From positions 1-34,694 of the forward strand of contig CAJXIL010000024.1 in the NCBI GenBank assembly GCA_913054455.1: a stretch of 34,694 bases of DNA. Reading direction: 5' to 3'. Source of the stretch: an uncultured Roseobacter sp. GTDB taxonomy: Bacteria; Pseudomonadota; Alphaproteobacteria; Rhodobacterales; Rhodobacteraceae. The notes below the pieces were generated by a model. The model worked only from the letters and a program-made list of their open reading frames with translations. It had not been told where the DNA came from and did not search any database. This document shows positions 15,975 through 25,460 of this stretch, piece after piece (the stretch's first letter is position 1; the number at the start of each line of letters is the position of its first letter). The translations under genes were made by a program, and so were the position numbers.

Positions 15975-17141
15975 ATGGCAAAGCAGCGGAGCACCACAGA
16001 CTGGCCAATGATCTTTGCCATCTGGGCAGCAGGCCTTGGCGTTGCAGCGCAATACGGAAAAATCAGCATCATCTTTGATCGCATGGAACTGCTCTACCCA
16101 GATGCAGGGGCTTCGATCAGCTTTACCGTATCGCTTGTGGGCCTCGTGGGAATTATCTTTGGATTGGTGGCGGGGCTGTTTGTCAACTTCTTTGGTTATC
16201 GGCGCAGCCTGGTTTGGGCGCTTTGGGTGGGGGCTGGGATGTCCGCCCTGCAAGCACTGCATCTCCCCTTTGGCCTGTTTTTAGTCAGTCGACTGATTGA
16301 GGGGCTATCGCATCTGGGCGTTGTGGTTGCGGGGCCGACACTGATTGCGGCGCTCAGCTCTAACCGCGACCGCGGGTTGGCGATGACGCTGTGGAGCACC
16401 TTTTTTGGCGTCGCTTTCACCCTGCTGGCTTGGCTCGGCCTGCCGCTGGTTGCGGGGTTTGGCCTGTTGTCTCTCTTTGCGGCCCATGCGGTGATCATGG
16501 CGGGCCTAGCGCTTTGGCTGGGTATCGCACTGCGGGATGTTCCGGTGCCTCCGCGTACGGAGTTCCCCTCGCTGCGCAGCCTACCCGGGCTGCATCTGCC
16601 CGTTTATCGGAGCCCTTGGAAAGTCGCCCCCGCAGCGGGCTGGCTGTTTTACACCTGCTGTTTTGTTTCCGTCCTGACGGTGATCCCCCCCTATATTGAA
16701 GAGGATTTGCGCCGCTTTGTCCTGGCAGCCATGCCCCTGGCCAGCATTGCTAGCTCCATGATTCTCGGAGTCTTTTTGTTGCGCCACATCGCTGGCGTGA
16801 AGGTGGCACAGCTTGGCTTTGCGCTTTCGGCCTGTGGCGTGCTGTGGCTTTGGGTCCAGCCTGGAGACCCGCTGGCCTGCATCGCCCTGGCCGCAGCGAT
16901 GGGATTGGTGCAGGGGGGCTCTTTTGCTTCGGTGCCCCAGCTTAACCTTGGCGATGCAGAGCGGGCGCAGGCCGGGGGCGTTCTGGCCCAGGCGGGCAAC
17001 CTTGGCAATACCATTGGGACGCCCTTGATGGTTCTGACGCTTGGCCTCGCGGGATTTGAGGGGCTGATGACGGTTTTGCTTTCACTGTTCTTGGGTGGGT
17101 TTCTGGTTCACCAGTTCCTCGCGCAGAAGCGAAAGGCGTAA
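15975..17141 (+). CDS. MFS transporter
   Basis: A 388-residue membrane protein with about 12 hydrophobic segments. After helix 2 comes [20 protein letters not shown], the motif-A-like loop of MFS proteins, and helix 4 contains [20 protein letters not shown]. The central loop ([20 protein letters not shown]) separates the two six-helix halves. The overall pattern is closest to CynX/NimT-like major facilitators, but this is a weak assignment and the substrate is unknown. The ATG is preceded by GAGGGAG. It may be co-transcribed with the small ORF upstream. It precedes uvrA by about 190 bases, which carry uvrA's own promoter. Confidence 0.88.
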   Translation: MAKQRSTTDWPMIFAIWAAGLGVAAQYGKISIIFDRMELLYPDAGASISFTVSLVGLVGIIFGLVAGLFVNFFGYRRSLVWALWVGAGMSALQALHLPFGLFLVSRLIEGLSHLGVVVAGPTLIAALSSNRDRGLAMTLWSTFFGVAFTLLAWLGLPLVAGFGLLSLFAAHAVIMAGLALWLGIALRDVPVPPRTEFPSLRSLPGLHLPVYRSPWKVAPAAGWLFYTCCFVSVLTVIPPYIEEDLRRFVLAAMPLASIASSMILGVFLLRHIAGVKVAQLGFALSACGVLWLWVQPGDPLACIALAAAMGLVQGGSFASVPQLNLGDAERAQAGGVLAQAGNLGNTIGTPLMVLTLGLAGFEGLMTVLLSLFLGGFLVHQFLAQKRKA

Positions 17142-17216
17142 ACCCGCTTGCAGGAGATGTCAGAGCATAGGCAGAGCCACCAGATTTGGGGTGCGGCGGA
17201 AAAAATACGGGAAAAT

Positions 17217-17231
17217 GTTCCGCTAACGTTC
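17217..17231 (+). promoter_or_regulatory. LexA (SOS) box of uvrA
   Basis: GTTC (17217-17220), seven bases (CGCTAAC), GTTC (17228-17231): an exact match to the alphaproteobacterial LexA operator GTTCN7GTTC. It sits 103 bases before the uvrA start and just upstream of a plausible promoter. DNA damage should therefore induce uvrA. Confidence 0.88.
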
Positions 17232-17242
17232 TCATTTTTCTG

Positions 17243-17271
17243 TTGGAGTCTTGCGCGACATTGCCTATCTG
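17243..17271 (+). promoter_or_regulatory. Candidate uvrA promoter
   Basis: TTGGAG (17243-17248) and TATCTG (17266-17271) are separated by 17 bases, near the sigma-70 optimum. The LexA box ends 11 bases upstream of the -35. The assignment is by inspection only. Confidence 0.5.
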
Positions 17272-17333
17272 TAGGGCGAAGACTGGCAGCGGTGTGAACC
17301 CGTGGTGGCCAGAGTATTTGGCACGAGGGCAGT

Positions 17334-20192
17334 ATGGCTGAGTTGAAATCCATCGAGGTGCGCGGCGCACGCGAACACAATCTCAAAAACATTGATGTGG
17401 ATATTCCTCGTGATGAGCTGGTGGTGATCACCGGCCTGTCTGGGTCGGGGAAATCTTCGCTCGCCTTTGATACCATCTATGCCGAGGGCCAACGCCGCTA
17501 TGTCGAAAGTTTGAGCGCCTATGCGCGCCAGTTCCTCGATATGATGGAAAAGCCCGATGTGGATCACATTTCCGGCCTCAGCCCAGCGATCTCGATCGAG
17601 CAAAAAACCACCTCAAAGAACCCGCGCTCGACCGTTGGCACAGTAACCGAAATCTACGACTATCTGCGTCTGCTCTTTGCCCGTGCAGGCACGCCCTATA
17701 GCCCCTCCACTGGCCTGCCGATTGAGGCGCAACAGGTGCAGGATATGGTCGACCGGATCATGACGCTGGAGGAAGGCACGCGGGGCTTTTTGCTGGCGCC
17801 CATCGTGCGGGATCGTAAGGGCGAGTATAAGAAGGAGATGCTGGAGCTGCGCAAGCAGGGGTTCCAGCGGGTTAAGGTCGACGGCGAATTCTATGAGCTG
17901 GACGAGCCGCCCACTCTCGACAAGAAATTTCGCCATGACATTGATGTTGTGGTGGACCGCCTGGTGGTGCGTGAAGGGCTGGAGACCCGGCTTGCCGATA
18001 GTCTGCGCACCGCTCTGGATCTGGCCGATGGCATTGCCATCCTGGAGACCGCCCCACGCGAGGGCGATCCTGAACGGCTGACCTTCAGCGAAAATTTTGC
18101 CTGCCCTGTCAGTGGCTTCACCATCCCCGAGATCGAACCACGGCTATTTTCCTTCAACGCGCCCTTTGGTGCCTGCTCTGTCTGTGACGGGCTGGGGGTT
18201 GAGCTGTTCTTTGACGAACGCCTGGTGGTGCCTGACCAAAGCCTGAAAATCTACGACGGCGCCCTGGCGCCTTGGCGCAAGGGCAAATCGCCCTATTTCC
18301 TGCAAACCATTGAAGCCATCGCCAAACACTACGAGTTCGACAAGAACACCCAGTGGAAGGATCTGTCCCCCAAGGTGCAGCAGGTGTTTTTGCGCGGTTC
18401 GGGTGAGGAGGAAATCCCTTTCCGCTATGATGAAGGCGGTCGGGTGTATGAGGTGACCCGCGTCTTTGAAGGCGTCATTCCCAATATGGAACGCCGCTAC
18501 CGCGAGACCGACAGCAACTGGATCCGCGAAGAGTTTGAACGCTATCAGAACAACCGCTCCTGTGGTGCCTGCGGCGGTTATCGCCTGCGCGAAGAGGCGC
18601 TGGCGGTCAAGATTGCCGGTGTCCATGTGGGGCAGGTGGTGCAGAAATCCATCCGCGAGGCGCTGGCCTGGATTGAGGATGTGCCCAACCACCTGAGCAA
18701 GCAAAAACAGGAGATTGCCCGGGCCATCGTCAAAGAGATCCGAGAGCGCCTTGGCTTTCTGAATAACGTTGGTTTGGAATACCTTACCCTGTCGCGTTCA
18801 AGTGGCACCCTGTCGGGTGGGGAAAGCCAGCGGATCCGTTTGGCCAGTCAGATTGGCTCTGGCCTTACTGGGGTTCTCTATGTGTTGGACGAACCCTCTA
18901 TTGGCCTGCATCAGCGTGACAACGATCGGCTGATCACCACGCTGAAAAACCTGCGTGATCAGGGCAATACTGTGATCGTGGTGGAGCATGATGAGGATAT
19001 GATCCGGCAGGCGGACTATGTCTTTGACATCGGTCCGGGGGCCGGTGTGCATGGTGGTGAAGTGGTCAGCCACGGCACTGCGGCGCAGGTGACGGCAGAT
19101 GCTGCGTCTATTACCGGCCAGTATCTAGCGGGTGTGCGCGAGATCCCGGTGCCGGCCAAGCGGCGCAAGGGCAACAAGAAGAAGCTGAAGGTGGTCAAGG
19201 CCACTGGTAACAACCTTAAAAATGTCACAGCAGAATTCCCGCTGGGGAAATTCCTCTGCGTGACCGGGGTGTCAGGGGGCGGGAAATCTACCCTGACCAT
19301 TGAAACCTTGTTCAAGACAGCTTCGATGCGATTGAACGGCGCCCGCCAGACACCGGCGCCCTGCGAAAGCATCAAGGGGTTGGAGCATCTGGACAAGGTA
19401 ATCGACATTGATCAGCGCGCCATTGGCCGTACGCCGCGCTCCAACCCGGCCACCTATACTGGCGCCTTTACCCCGATCCGCGATTGGTTTGCCGGGCTGC
19501 CCGAGGCCAAGACGCGCGGCTATAAACCGGGACGGTTTTCGTTCAACGTCAAAGGCGGGCGCTGTGAGGCCTGCCAGGGTGACGGCGTCATCAAGATCGA
19601 GATGCACTTCCTACCGGATGTCTATGTGGAATGCGAAACCTGTAAAGGCGCGCGCTACAACCGCGAGACGCTAGAGGTGAAGTTCAAGGGTAAGAGTATC
19701 GCAGATGTGCTTGATATGACTGTAGAAGATGCGCAGGAATTCTTTCAGGCCGTGCCCTCTATTCGTGATAAGATGGACGCGTTGATGCGGGTTGGTCTGG
19801 GCTATATCAAAGTCGGCCAACAGGCGACGACCCTGTCCGGTGGCGAGGCGCAGCGGGTGAAACTGTCGAAGGAGTTGAGCAAACGCTCGACGGGACGGAC
19901 GCTCTATATTCTGGATGAGCCAACAACTGGTCTGCATTTTGAGGATGTGAAAAAGCTGCTTGAAGTGCTGCATGAGCTGGTTGATCAGGGCAACTCTGTG
20001 GTGGTGATTGAGCACAACCTGGATGTGATCAAAACGGCGGATTGGATCATTGATATTGGCCCCGAGGGCGGCGATGGCGGTGGAGAGATCGTTGCGGTCG
20101 GCACGCCCGAGACCGTCGCGAAAGAGCCACGCAGCCATACCGGGCATTACCTGAAGGAAATGCTGTCGGCCAAAAAAGTCGCGGCTGAATAG
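17334..20192 (+). CDS. uvrA: UvrABC excinuclease subunit A
   Basis: A 952-residue UvrA, the damage-recognition ATPase of nucleotide excision repair. It has two ABC modules. The first Walker A is [10 protein letters not shown] (about 34-43), with signature [16 protein letters not shown] and Walker [17 protein letters not shown]. The second Walker A is [10 protein letters not shown], with signature [15 protein letters not shown] and [16 protein letters not shown]. The C-terminal zinc finger CEACQGDG...CETCKG is intact. In the first zinc module the ligands read Cys257-Pro-Val-Ser260 and Cys281-Ser-Val-Cys284, so one of the four E. coli-type cysteines is serine. Length is normal. A LexA box precedes the gene and a strong terminator follows it. 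Confidence 0.98.
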   Translation: MAELKSIEVRGAREHNLKNIDVDIPRDELVVITGLSGSGKSSLAFDTIYAEGQRRYVESLSAYARQFLDMMEKPDVDHISGLSPAISIEQKTTSKNPRSTVGTVTEIYDYLRLLFARAGTPYSPSTGLPIEAQQVQDMVDRIMTLEEGTRGFLLAPIVRDRKGEYKKEMLELRKQGFQRVKVDGEFYELDEPPTLDKKFRHDIDVVVDRLVVREGLETRLADSLRTALDLADGIAILETAPREGDPERLTFSENFACPVSGFTIPEIEPRLFSFNAPFGACSVCDGLGVELFFDERLVVPDQSLKIYDGALAPWRKGKSPYFLQTIEAIAKHYEFDKNTQWKDLSPKVQQVFLRGSGEEEIPFRYDEGGRVYEVTRVFEGVIPNMERRYRETDSNWIREEFERYQNNRSCGACGGYRLREEALAVKIAGVHVGQVVQKSIREALAWIEDVPNHLSKQKQEIARAIVKEIRERLGFLNNVGLEYLTLSRSSGTLSGGESQRIRLASQIGSGLTGVLYVLDEPSIGLHQRDNDRLITTLKNLRDQGNTVIVVEHDEDMIRQADYVFDIGPGAGVHGGEVVSHGTAAQVTADAASITGQYLAGVREIPVPAKRRKGNKKKLKVVKATGNNLKNVTAEFPLGKFLCVTGVSGGGKSTLTIETLFKTASMRLNGARQTPAPCESIKGLEHLDKVIDIDQRAIGRTPRSNPATYTGAFTPIRDWFAGLPEAKTRGYKPGRFSFNVKGGRCEACQGDGVIKIEMHFLPDVYVECETCKGARYNRETLEVKFKGKSIADVLDMTVEDAQEFFQAVPSIRDKMDALMRVGLGYIKVGQQATTLSGGEAQRVKLSKELSKRSTGRTLYILDEPTTGLHFEDVKKLLEVLHELVDQGNSVVVIEHNLDVIKTADWIIDIGPEGGDGGGEIVAVGTPETVAKEPRSHTGHYLKEMLSAKKVAAE

Positions 20193-20197
20193 GCCGA

Positions 20198-20228
20198 TGG
20201 CCGGGGAGCTTCCCCGGCCATTGTTTTT
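20198..20228 (+). terminator. Rho-independent terminator of uvrA
   Basis: A perfect 10-bp stem TGGCCGGGGA (20198-20207) with TCCCCGGCCA (20211-20220) and a 3-nt loop is followed by TTGTTTTT. It begins 6 bases after the uvrA stop and adjoins the stop of the convergent membrane-protein gene at 20229. Confidence 0.9.
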
Positions 20229-20675
20229 CTAGCCTTGGGCCAGAACTGTTTTCTTGCTGGATTGGCGGTGAAGCAATATGGGCAGCACAAAGATCGCCAG
20301 AAAGCCAGTGTTCAAAACCATATTAAACCAGGCTCCAACCATGTAGGAGCCAAAGCTGTCTGGCAGATACCAGGCAAAAACACCCACCAGGATGATACGC
20401 GCGCCGATATCGGGCCGCTTGGCATAGACTTCTTGGGTGATGCCCCAGATCAAAGCGCCGAGCCCGACCAATAGCCCGCCAGAGATCGCAGTCAGGACAT
20501 GGGCGCTATCGCTGGTCAGGCCTTGTTGCCCGTCTAGCGGGTAGTGCACCAGATCCAGAAAGATCTCAAAGACGGCCCGAAGCGGTGTGATCAGGGCCAG
20601 CACCATGGCCAGTCCAAAGAGGACAGTCGCAAGGGCTGCGCCTTTCAGCGCTTTGGTTGCAGTGTCATGGGTCAT
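20229..20675 (-). CDS. Four-helix integral membrane protein, hypothetical
   Basis: A 148-residue protein from ATG 20675, with an AGGAG box 7 bases upstream; the longer frame to 20732 is rejected because its ribosome-binding site would be lost. About four transmembrane helices are visible: AALATVLFGLAMVLALITPL, VLTAISGGLLVGLGALIWGI, ARIILVGVFAWYLPDSFGSY and MVLNTGFLAIFVLPILL. The linker HYPLDGQQGLTSDSAH is hydrophilic. I do not recognise a family. It is divergently transcribed from an XRE/MmyB-like regulator across a perfect palindrome (20733-20747), so it is a likely target of that regulator. Confidence 0.78.
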   Translation of the reverse strand: MTHDTATKALKGAALATVLFGLAMVLALITPLRAVFEIFLDLVHYPLDGQQGLTSDSAHVLTAISGGLLVGLGALIWGITQEVYAKRPDIGARIILVGVFAWYLPDSFGSYMVGAWFNMVLNTGFLAIFVLPILLHRQSSKKTVLAQG

Positions 20676-20732
20676 CGGGAATCTCCTATTCAGTGGTGAC
20701 AGGACCCTTTCAACTGGTACGTCTGAAAACAA

Positions 20733-20747
20733 TTACCTCAGAGGTAA
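20733..20747. promoter_or_regulatory. Perfect palindrome between divergent genes, candidate operator
   Basis: TTACCTC (20733-20739), a central A, GAGGTAA (20741-20747): a perfect 7-1-7 dyad in the 129-base gap between the membrane-protein start (20675) and the regulator start (20805). The position suits control of both promoters, most simply by the XRE protein itself. Confidence 0.6.
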
Positions 20748-20804
20748 GTGAATTGCTGTTGCGATAGGGATAAGGTCGCCAAAAGAAGGGGGGAAGCGAG
20801 CAGG

Positions 20805-21605
20805 ATGGGCAGTGTTGGTGAGATCTTAAAAGAGTGGCGCAGCATTCGCCGGATGAGCCAGTTGGACCTGGCGCTTTCGGCTGAGGTCTCGGCCCGGCAT
20901 GTCTCGTTTTTGGAAACAGGACGGGCCCGAGCCAGTCGAGACATGATTTTGCAGTTGGGGGCGGTGCTGCAGATGCCGCTGGCGGCGCAAAACCAGTTTT
21001 TGCTTGCGGCGGGCTTGGCTCCGGCCTTTGGCAGTGAGAGGCTAAGGGACCAGGATCGCGCGCCTCTGGAGCAAGCCGTGACTTGGACGCTTGAGCGCCA
21101 CGCGCCCTTTCCTGCAATGGCAATTGATCATCACTGGGTTCTCAAAGCGATGAACGCGCCAGCGGCTGCGCTGCTTACTGGCGCTGGGATAGAGTTGGGT
21201 GATAGTTTGATTGACGCCCTGGCTGAAAACGAAACCCTGCGTAGTGGTTTGGTCAATCTTGCAGAGGTCGAAGCGCTGACATTGATGCGGCTGCGCAGCG
21301 AACTGGCCCATCTGGGAAAGGCGCCGGTTTTGCAACGCGCCGTGGCGCAATTGCAGCAGCGGGTGGCGGCGCAGTCCGGTCCTGTCTTGGACCAAATGCC
21401 AGCTGTAATTCCCACCCACTACCGTTTCAATGGGCTGGATCTGAAACTGTTTTCAACCCTGACCCAGTTCACCTCAACGGGTGATCTCGCCATGTCAGAG
21501 CTGCGATTGGAAATGATGTTTCCTGCGGATGACGCGACCAAAAGCCTCCTGATGGGGCTGTTCTCCCGGTCCGAAGAAACTAAGGCCGATCAAACCGGGG
21601 GTTAG
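20805..21605 (+). CDS. XRE family regulator with MmyB-like ligand-binding domain
   Basis: A 266-residue protein from ATG 20805; an in-frame GTG/TTG-type extension to 20748 would run through the palindromic operator and is unlikely. Residues about 4-60 form a Cro/C1-type helix-turn-helix (VGEILKEWRSIRRMSQLDLA, then VSARHVSFLETGRARASRDM). The remainder has the MmyB-like layout, with RHAPFPAMAIDHHWVLKAMN and, near the end, FNGLDLKLFSTLTQFTSTGD and ELRLEMMFPADD. MmyB-type domains resemble PAS-like sensors and may bind fatty-acid-like ligands. Its stop codon overlaps that of the convergent Hint gene by four bases (TTAG). Confidence 0.9.
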   Translation: MGSVGEILKEWRSIRRMSQLDLALSAEVSARHVSFLETGRARASRDMILQLGAVLQMPLAAQNQFLLAAGLAPAFGSERLRDQDRAPLEQAVTWTLERHAPFPAMAIDHHWVLKAMNAPAAALLTGAGIELGDSLIDALAENETLRSGLVNLAEVEALTLMRLRSELAHLGKAPVLQRAVAQLQQRVAAQSGPVLDQMPAVIPTHYRFNGLDLKLFSTLTQFTSTGDLAMSELRLEMMFPADDATKSLLMGLFSRSEETKADQTGG

Positions 21606-23185
21606 CTCAAGTAAGTGTTCAACAGGTGGGCTTCGAATTGGCGTAGGGCAGGGCGCGCGGCAAAACCGTAGCCCGCGCCGCTTTTTGGGCAAAGCTCAGG
21701 AAACAGGGAAAACAGCTCTGCCTGGGTTTCGGCATCAAAGCCCGCGGTGGTCTGTGGGCCGGGATGGTAGCTTTCGCTCAAGACACCATGGGAGGTGAGG
21801 ATCTCATGCTGGTCAAACAGAAGATGATAGTAGTCGACCCTCGCAAGGCTTAGATCGGGGCGAATGCCCGCATCGTTGATCAGATCCTTGGCCTTGGCCA
21901 GAACTTCATCTTCACCAAACAGCAGCTCAGCGAATTGGCCGGTGACCAGCATTCGGTGATTGGGGGAGACCCAGAGATCGGCGTCAGCTCCAAACTGCCC
22001 CTTGGCAAAGCGAATAGGCGCAGTGGTGTCTGTGACCGGAACTTGGCTGTGGCCGATCCAGCGCAGCGGCTGAAACCCGTGATCATAGGTCTGGATCATC
22101 ATGCCAGGCTCCAGGTCCTCGATGGCCACCGGGCCTTGGTCTGTTTCGATCCGGGTGCCGGCCATGAAACAGGCCTGGGCCTGATTGATCTCCACCAGGG
22201 CCGTGTCACTGTCACCGCTGCCGTTTTCAGTGGTGTAGTTGAAATAGACCGTTTCATCGTCACCATCAGACAGAACATCGAGCGTGCCGTCCGGGTTCAG
22301 CGTGATCTCCTGGCCGGTGGCCAGGGTGACGGTGTCTCCGGCTGTGACGGCGATGTCATTGATATGGGTGATGGTCAGTGTGCCGCCGGACGAATCGATG
22401 TCATTGGCCAGAACATCCAGTGTTTTTGTCGTGTTATAGGCCAGGTCTACCTGATCATCCTGGGCAACAAAGGCGGTTTGGACCGAGCCGCCTGCCACCA
22501 GAAGGTTAGTATCATAGCTGCTGTCGGCCACATCCGCGACACCGATCTTGATTGAGTTCACCGCACCTGCAGTTACCGGAGCGGTAAAGGTCAGGGTGAT
22601 GGTGAACCCGTCCATTTCTGTGTTGTATTGATCGCCGGTGTTGTCGACGTAGATATTTTGGGTATCGTTTTGGTTGATATTGCCAATCGAGGCAGAGCCA
22701 TCACCAATGGTGACCTGCGCCTGGACTCCGTTGACCCAGACGCCAACCACATCGTTGTACTGCGAGTTGGAGAACTCTGGGTATTCCTCGGAGGAGAGCA
22801 CAAAATCCAGCGTCAGCACATCGCCGTCAGGAATGAAGTCGATCTCCATAAAGGCGGCGTCATAGGTGGCGGCACCTGCGATACTATTAAAATCGCTGTC
22901 CCCATTGGTGCCGCTGGTATTGGTGCTGGTATTGCCCGACGTATTGGTATTGGTGGAGCCGGAGCTGTTGGTAAAGTCGCCTACATGACCAGTAGACAGG
23001 ATGACTCCGCTGTCCGCAGGGGCCACACCGGCAACCGTCGTATCCGCGCCTGAATAGATGCCTGACGAGGCTCCATCGCCGGAATAGCTGGCGCTGACGA
23101 CCGTGGTGCCATCGCCAAAAATTTCCTGCGCCATTTGGTTGGCTGTGGCAGAGGTATTGATATTGAGTTCTGTCGCCGTCGGCAT
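21602..23185 (-). CDS. Choice-of-anchor L and Hint domain exoprotein
   Basis: A 527-residue protein from ATG 23185 (MPTATELNINTS), with an AGGA box six bases upstream. Residues about 1-225 form a choice-of-anchor L type domain with a Ser/Thr/Asn/Gly-rich low-complexity insert and the motif LDFVLSSEEYPEFSNSQYND. Residues about 235-330 look like a bacterial Ig/cadherin-like module (VDLAYNTTKTLDVLANDIDS). From about 340 to the C-terminus is a Hint_2 domain (ACFMAGTRIETDQGPVAIED, RWIGHSQVP, SPNHRMLVTG). There is no N-terminal signal peptide, suggesting type I secretion. Hint domains can autocleave at the Cys; here the Cys is Cys336-like in QACFMAGT. The role is probably surface or secreted adhesin-like, but unproven. 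Confidence 0.87.
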   Translation of the reverse strand: MPTATELNINTSATANQMAQEIFGDGTTVVSASYSGDGASSGIYSGADTTVAGVAPADSGVILSTGHVGDFTNSSGSTNTNTSGNTSTNTSGTNGDSDFNSIAGAATYDAAFMEIDFIPDGDVLTLDFVLSSEEYPEFSNSQYNDVVGVWVNGVQAQVTIGDGSASIGNINQNDTQNIYVDNTGDQYNTEMDGFTITLTFTAPVTAGAVNSIKIGVADVADSSYDTNLLVAGGSVQTAFVAQDDQVDLAYNTTKTLDVLANDIDSSGGTLTITHINDIAVTAGDTVTLATGQEITLNPDGTLDVLSDGDDETVYFNYTTENGSGDSDTALVEINQAQACFMAGTRIETDQGPVAIEDLEPGMMIQTYDHGFQPLRWIGHSQVPVTDTTAPIRFAKGQFGADADLWVSPNHRMLVTGQFAELLFGEDEVLAKAKDLINDAGIRPDLSLARVDYYHLLFDQHEILTSHGVLSESYHPGPQTTAGFDAETQAELFSLFPELCPKSGAGYGFAARPALRQFEAHLLNTYLS

Positions 23186-23315
23186 CTGAGATCCTGCACC
23201 CGTTAAGGGCCCCAAACACTGTGACCCAGCCTTAGGTCTCGCTGCGAACTTGGACTGAAATGTGGAAACCCGGTGCCAATTTTCTGAATTTTAATCAAAT
23301 TGAAGAAATTCTTAA

Positions 23316-23340
23316 GATTGGATCGGTTTTTGACCCAATC
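23316..23340. repeat. Inverted repeat in the Hint-gene upstream region
   Basis: GATTGG (23316-23321) pairs with CCAATC (23335-23340) around a 13-nt interior with TC/GA partial pairing. It lies 130 bases upstream of the Hint exoprotein start and 100 bases before the mmsB 3' end. It could be a regulatory dyad or a 3' hairpin; evidence is weak. Confidence 0.3.
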
Positions 23341-23438
23341 CCTCAAAGCCCTCCCCAATCGCACCTCAACAGTGATGAGGCAGGAGCGGGAAGGGCTGTA
23401 TCTATCCGCGAGCGACCGGTGCTCGTCTGGCTCTGGGC

Positions 23439-24311
23439 TTATCCGCGACCGCGTTTTTCAAAGCGGGGCAGCATCGCTGAGAAATCCATACCTGTGCCCT
23501 CTTCGTTTTCGACAAACTGCGTATAAAGCGCCTGGGCCAGTTCCCCCATTGGGGTGTCGGCATCGGCGCTGGTTGCTGCCTGCTGGCTGAGCCGCAGGTC
23601 CTTTAGCATCAGTTCCGCGGCAAAGCCGGGTTTGTAGTCATTGTCTGCAGGTGATTGCGGGCCAACGCCAGGGGCAGGGCAGTAGGCATTCATGGTCCAG
23701 GAATAGCCCGAGGAGGTGGAGACCACGTCAAACATTTTCTGACGGTCCAGGCCCAGCTTATCCGCCAGCGCAAAGGCCTCGCAGGTGGCGATCATGGTGA
23801 CGCCCAGGACCATATTGTTGCAGATCTTGGCGGCCTGGCCTGCGCCGGCCTCGCCACAATGCACGGCCTTCTGGCCCATGATGTCAAACAGCGGTTCAGC
23901 CTTGGCAAAGGCAGCGGCGCTACCGCCGGCCATAAAGGTCAAAGTGCCACCAGCAGCCCCGCCGATGCCACCAGATACAGGCGCGTCGACAAATAGAAGG
24001 TTCGCGTCTGTGGCCTGCTCAGCCATGGCGCGGGCCGAGTCCACATCCACGGTGGAACAATCCACCAGGGCGGCACTGGCCTGCATGGCTGGCACCACGT
24101 CATTTGCCACGGCGCGCAGGATCTGGCCATTCGGCAACATTGTAATGACCACATCCGCCCCGGTTGCGGCCTCTACGGCAGAAGCTGCCATTGTCACGCC
24201 CTCTACCTTGACGTCTGCCATGTCAAAGCCACGAACCTCATGGCCTTCTTTGGCGAGGTTAGCGGCCATTGGGCCGCCCATATTTCCAAGGCCAATAAAT
24301 CCGATTTTCAT
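23439..24311 (-). CDS. mmsB: 3-hydroxyisobutyrate dehydrogenase
   Basis: A 290-residue enzyme that oxidises 3-hydroxyisobutyrate to methylmalonate semialdehyde with NAD+ in valine degradation. N-terminal Rossmann motif IGFIGLGNMGGPMAANL; substrate motif DAPVSGGIGGAAGGTLTFMA; the catalytic lysine region GQAAKICNNMVLGV; and the C-terminal KDLRLSQQAATSAD helix. These distinguish it from other beta-hydroxyacid dehydrogenases. It begins three bases after the stop of the hydrolase gene and is the last gene of the cluster. mmsA, the next enzyme, is not in the window. Confidence 0.95.
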   Translation of the reverse strand: MKIGFIGLGNMGGPMAANLAKEGHEVRGFDMADVKVEGVTMAASAVEAATGADVVITMLPNGQILRAVANDVVPAMQASAALVDCSTVDVDSARAMAEQATDANLLFVDAPVSGGIGGAAGGTLTFMAGGSAAAFAKAEPLFDIMGQKAVHCGEAGAGQAAKICNNMVLGVTMIATCEAFALADKLGLDRQKMFDVVSTSSGYSWTMNAYCPAPGVGPQSPADNDYKPGFAAELMLKDLRLSQQAATSADADTPMGELAQALYTQFVENEEGTGMDFSAMLPRFEKRGRG

Positions 24312-24314
24312 GTG

Positions 24315-25355
24315 TTATTCCTCCTCAAAACTCAGGCTGTCAGCTCCCAGGGGCATCAGCATCTGGCTGACTGCCGTGGCTGGAACATCCTGCTCTGCAT
24401 ATTGCCATTTTGGCTGGCGGTCCTTGTCGATGATCTGGGCGCGGATGCCTTCGAGAAAGTCGCCCTTCTCCATGGCGCGATAGGTGAAGCGGTATTCATG
24501 CTCCAGCGCCTTGTGAATGCTCAGGTTGCTCTCCCGCAGTCGGTGCAACAGCTCAACGGTGCAGGCCATGGAGAGTGGTGCATTGCGCCCCAGCGTCTTT
24601 AGGGTCTTCTCTGCAAACTCGCTGGGCTGAGTTTGCAGCAGGGTCTGAATGTCTGACAGGGTTTCACCGGCAAAGTAGCGGTCTATGTCTTCCTGCTGGG
24701 GCTGCAATGTCCCAGCTGGGGGCTGTTGCGAGGCCACGTCCACAATGGCGGCGTCCCCCTCTTTTTCCAGCCCGGCAATGAGCACAGGCCAAAAACTCTC
24801 CGGAATGTAGAAATCGGCAAAACCCGCATAGATGGCATCGGCGGCTTTCATGCGGGCACCAGTCATACCAAGGTATTCGCCCAGGCGTCCGGGTGCGAGG
24901 GTGAGCATGAGGGTGCCCCCCACATCGGGAATAAGGCCTATGCCTGCTTCTGGCATAGAGATCTGGCTACTGTCGCCAACGATGCGATGGGTGCCATGGC
25001 AGCCAATGCCGACACCGCCGCCCATGGTAAAGCCCTGCAGAAAGCTGACAACGGGTTTGGGATATGTGAAGATCAGAGCATTCAGACGATATTCGTCGCT
25101 CCAGAATTTGCGCCCATAGGCAAAATCGCCTGCTGTGCCTGTGTCATAGAGTTCGGCAATATCGCCGCCAGCACAAAAGGCCTTCTCCCCCTCGGCATCA
25201 ATGACCACCAGTTTGACCGCGTCATCTGTGGCCCATTGGCGCATGGCCGCGTCGATCGCCATGCACATCTCATATGACAGGGCGTTTAAGGCTTTGCCGC
25301 GGGTGAGGGTAATGCGACCGGCCTGGCCCGTCACACGAATATTGATATCGCTCAT
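24315..25355 (-). CDS. 3-hydroxyisobutyryl-CoA hydrolase (enoyl-CoA hydratase/isomerase family)
   Basis: A 346-residue crotonase-fold protein from ATG 25355 (MSDINIRVTGQAG), with a GAGG box; an in-frame ATG at 25367 would hide it. Family motifs: GEKAFCAGGDIAELYDTGTA, and the oxyanion-hole region GFTMGGGVGIGCHGTHRIVG followed by MPEAGIGLIPDVGGTLML. The length of about 345 and the Glu/Asp arrangement (PEAGIGLIPD) fit 3-hydroxyisobutyryl-CoA hydrolase rather than the ~260-residue enoyl-CoA hydratases. It releases free 3-hydroxyisobutyrate, the substrate of the adjacent mmsB product. It is closely spaced with mmsB and 105 bases downstream of the acyl-CoA dehydrogenase gene. Confidence 0.92.
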   Translation of the reverse strand: MSDINIRVTGQAGRITLTRGKALNALSYEMCMAIDAAMRQWATDDAVKLVVIDAEGEKAFCAGGDIAELYDTGTAGDFAYGRKFWSDEYRLNALIFTYPKPVVSFLQGFTMGGGVGIGCHGTHRIVGDSSQISMPEAGIGLIPDVGGTLMLTLAPGRLGEYLGMTGARMKAADAIYAGFADFYIPESFWPVLIAGLEKEGDAAIVDVASQQPPAGTLQPQQEDIDRYFAGETLSDIQTLLQTQPSEFAEKTLKTLGRNAPLSMACTVELLHRLRESNLSIHKALEHEYRFTYRAMEKGDFLEGIRAQIIDKDRQPKWQYAEQDVPATAVSQMLMPLGADSLSFEEE

Positions 25356-25460
25356 ATTTCCTCGCAATTGGCCAATTCAGGTTTCCAGTCAAAACCACCG
25401 CTGAGCAGGGTACCAAGGCGGCAGACCCGGTCAGCGGCTTTGGGAAAGTTTCTACTGTGC

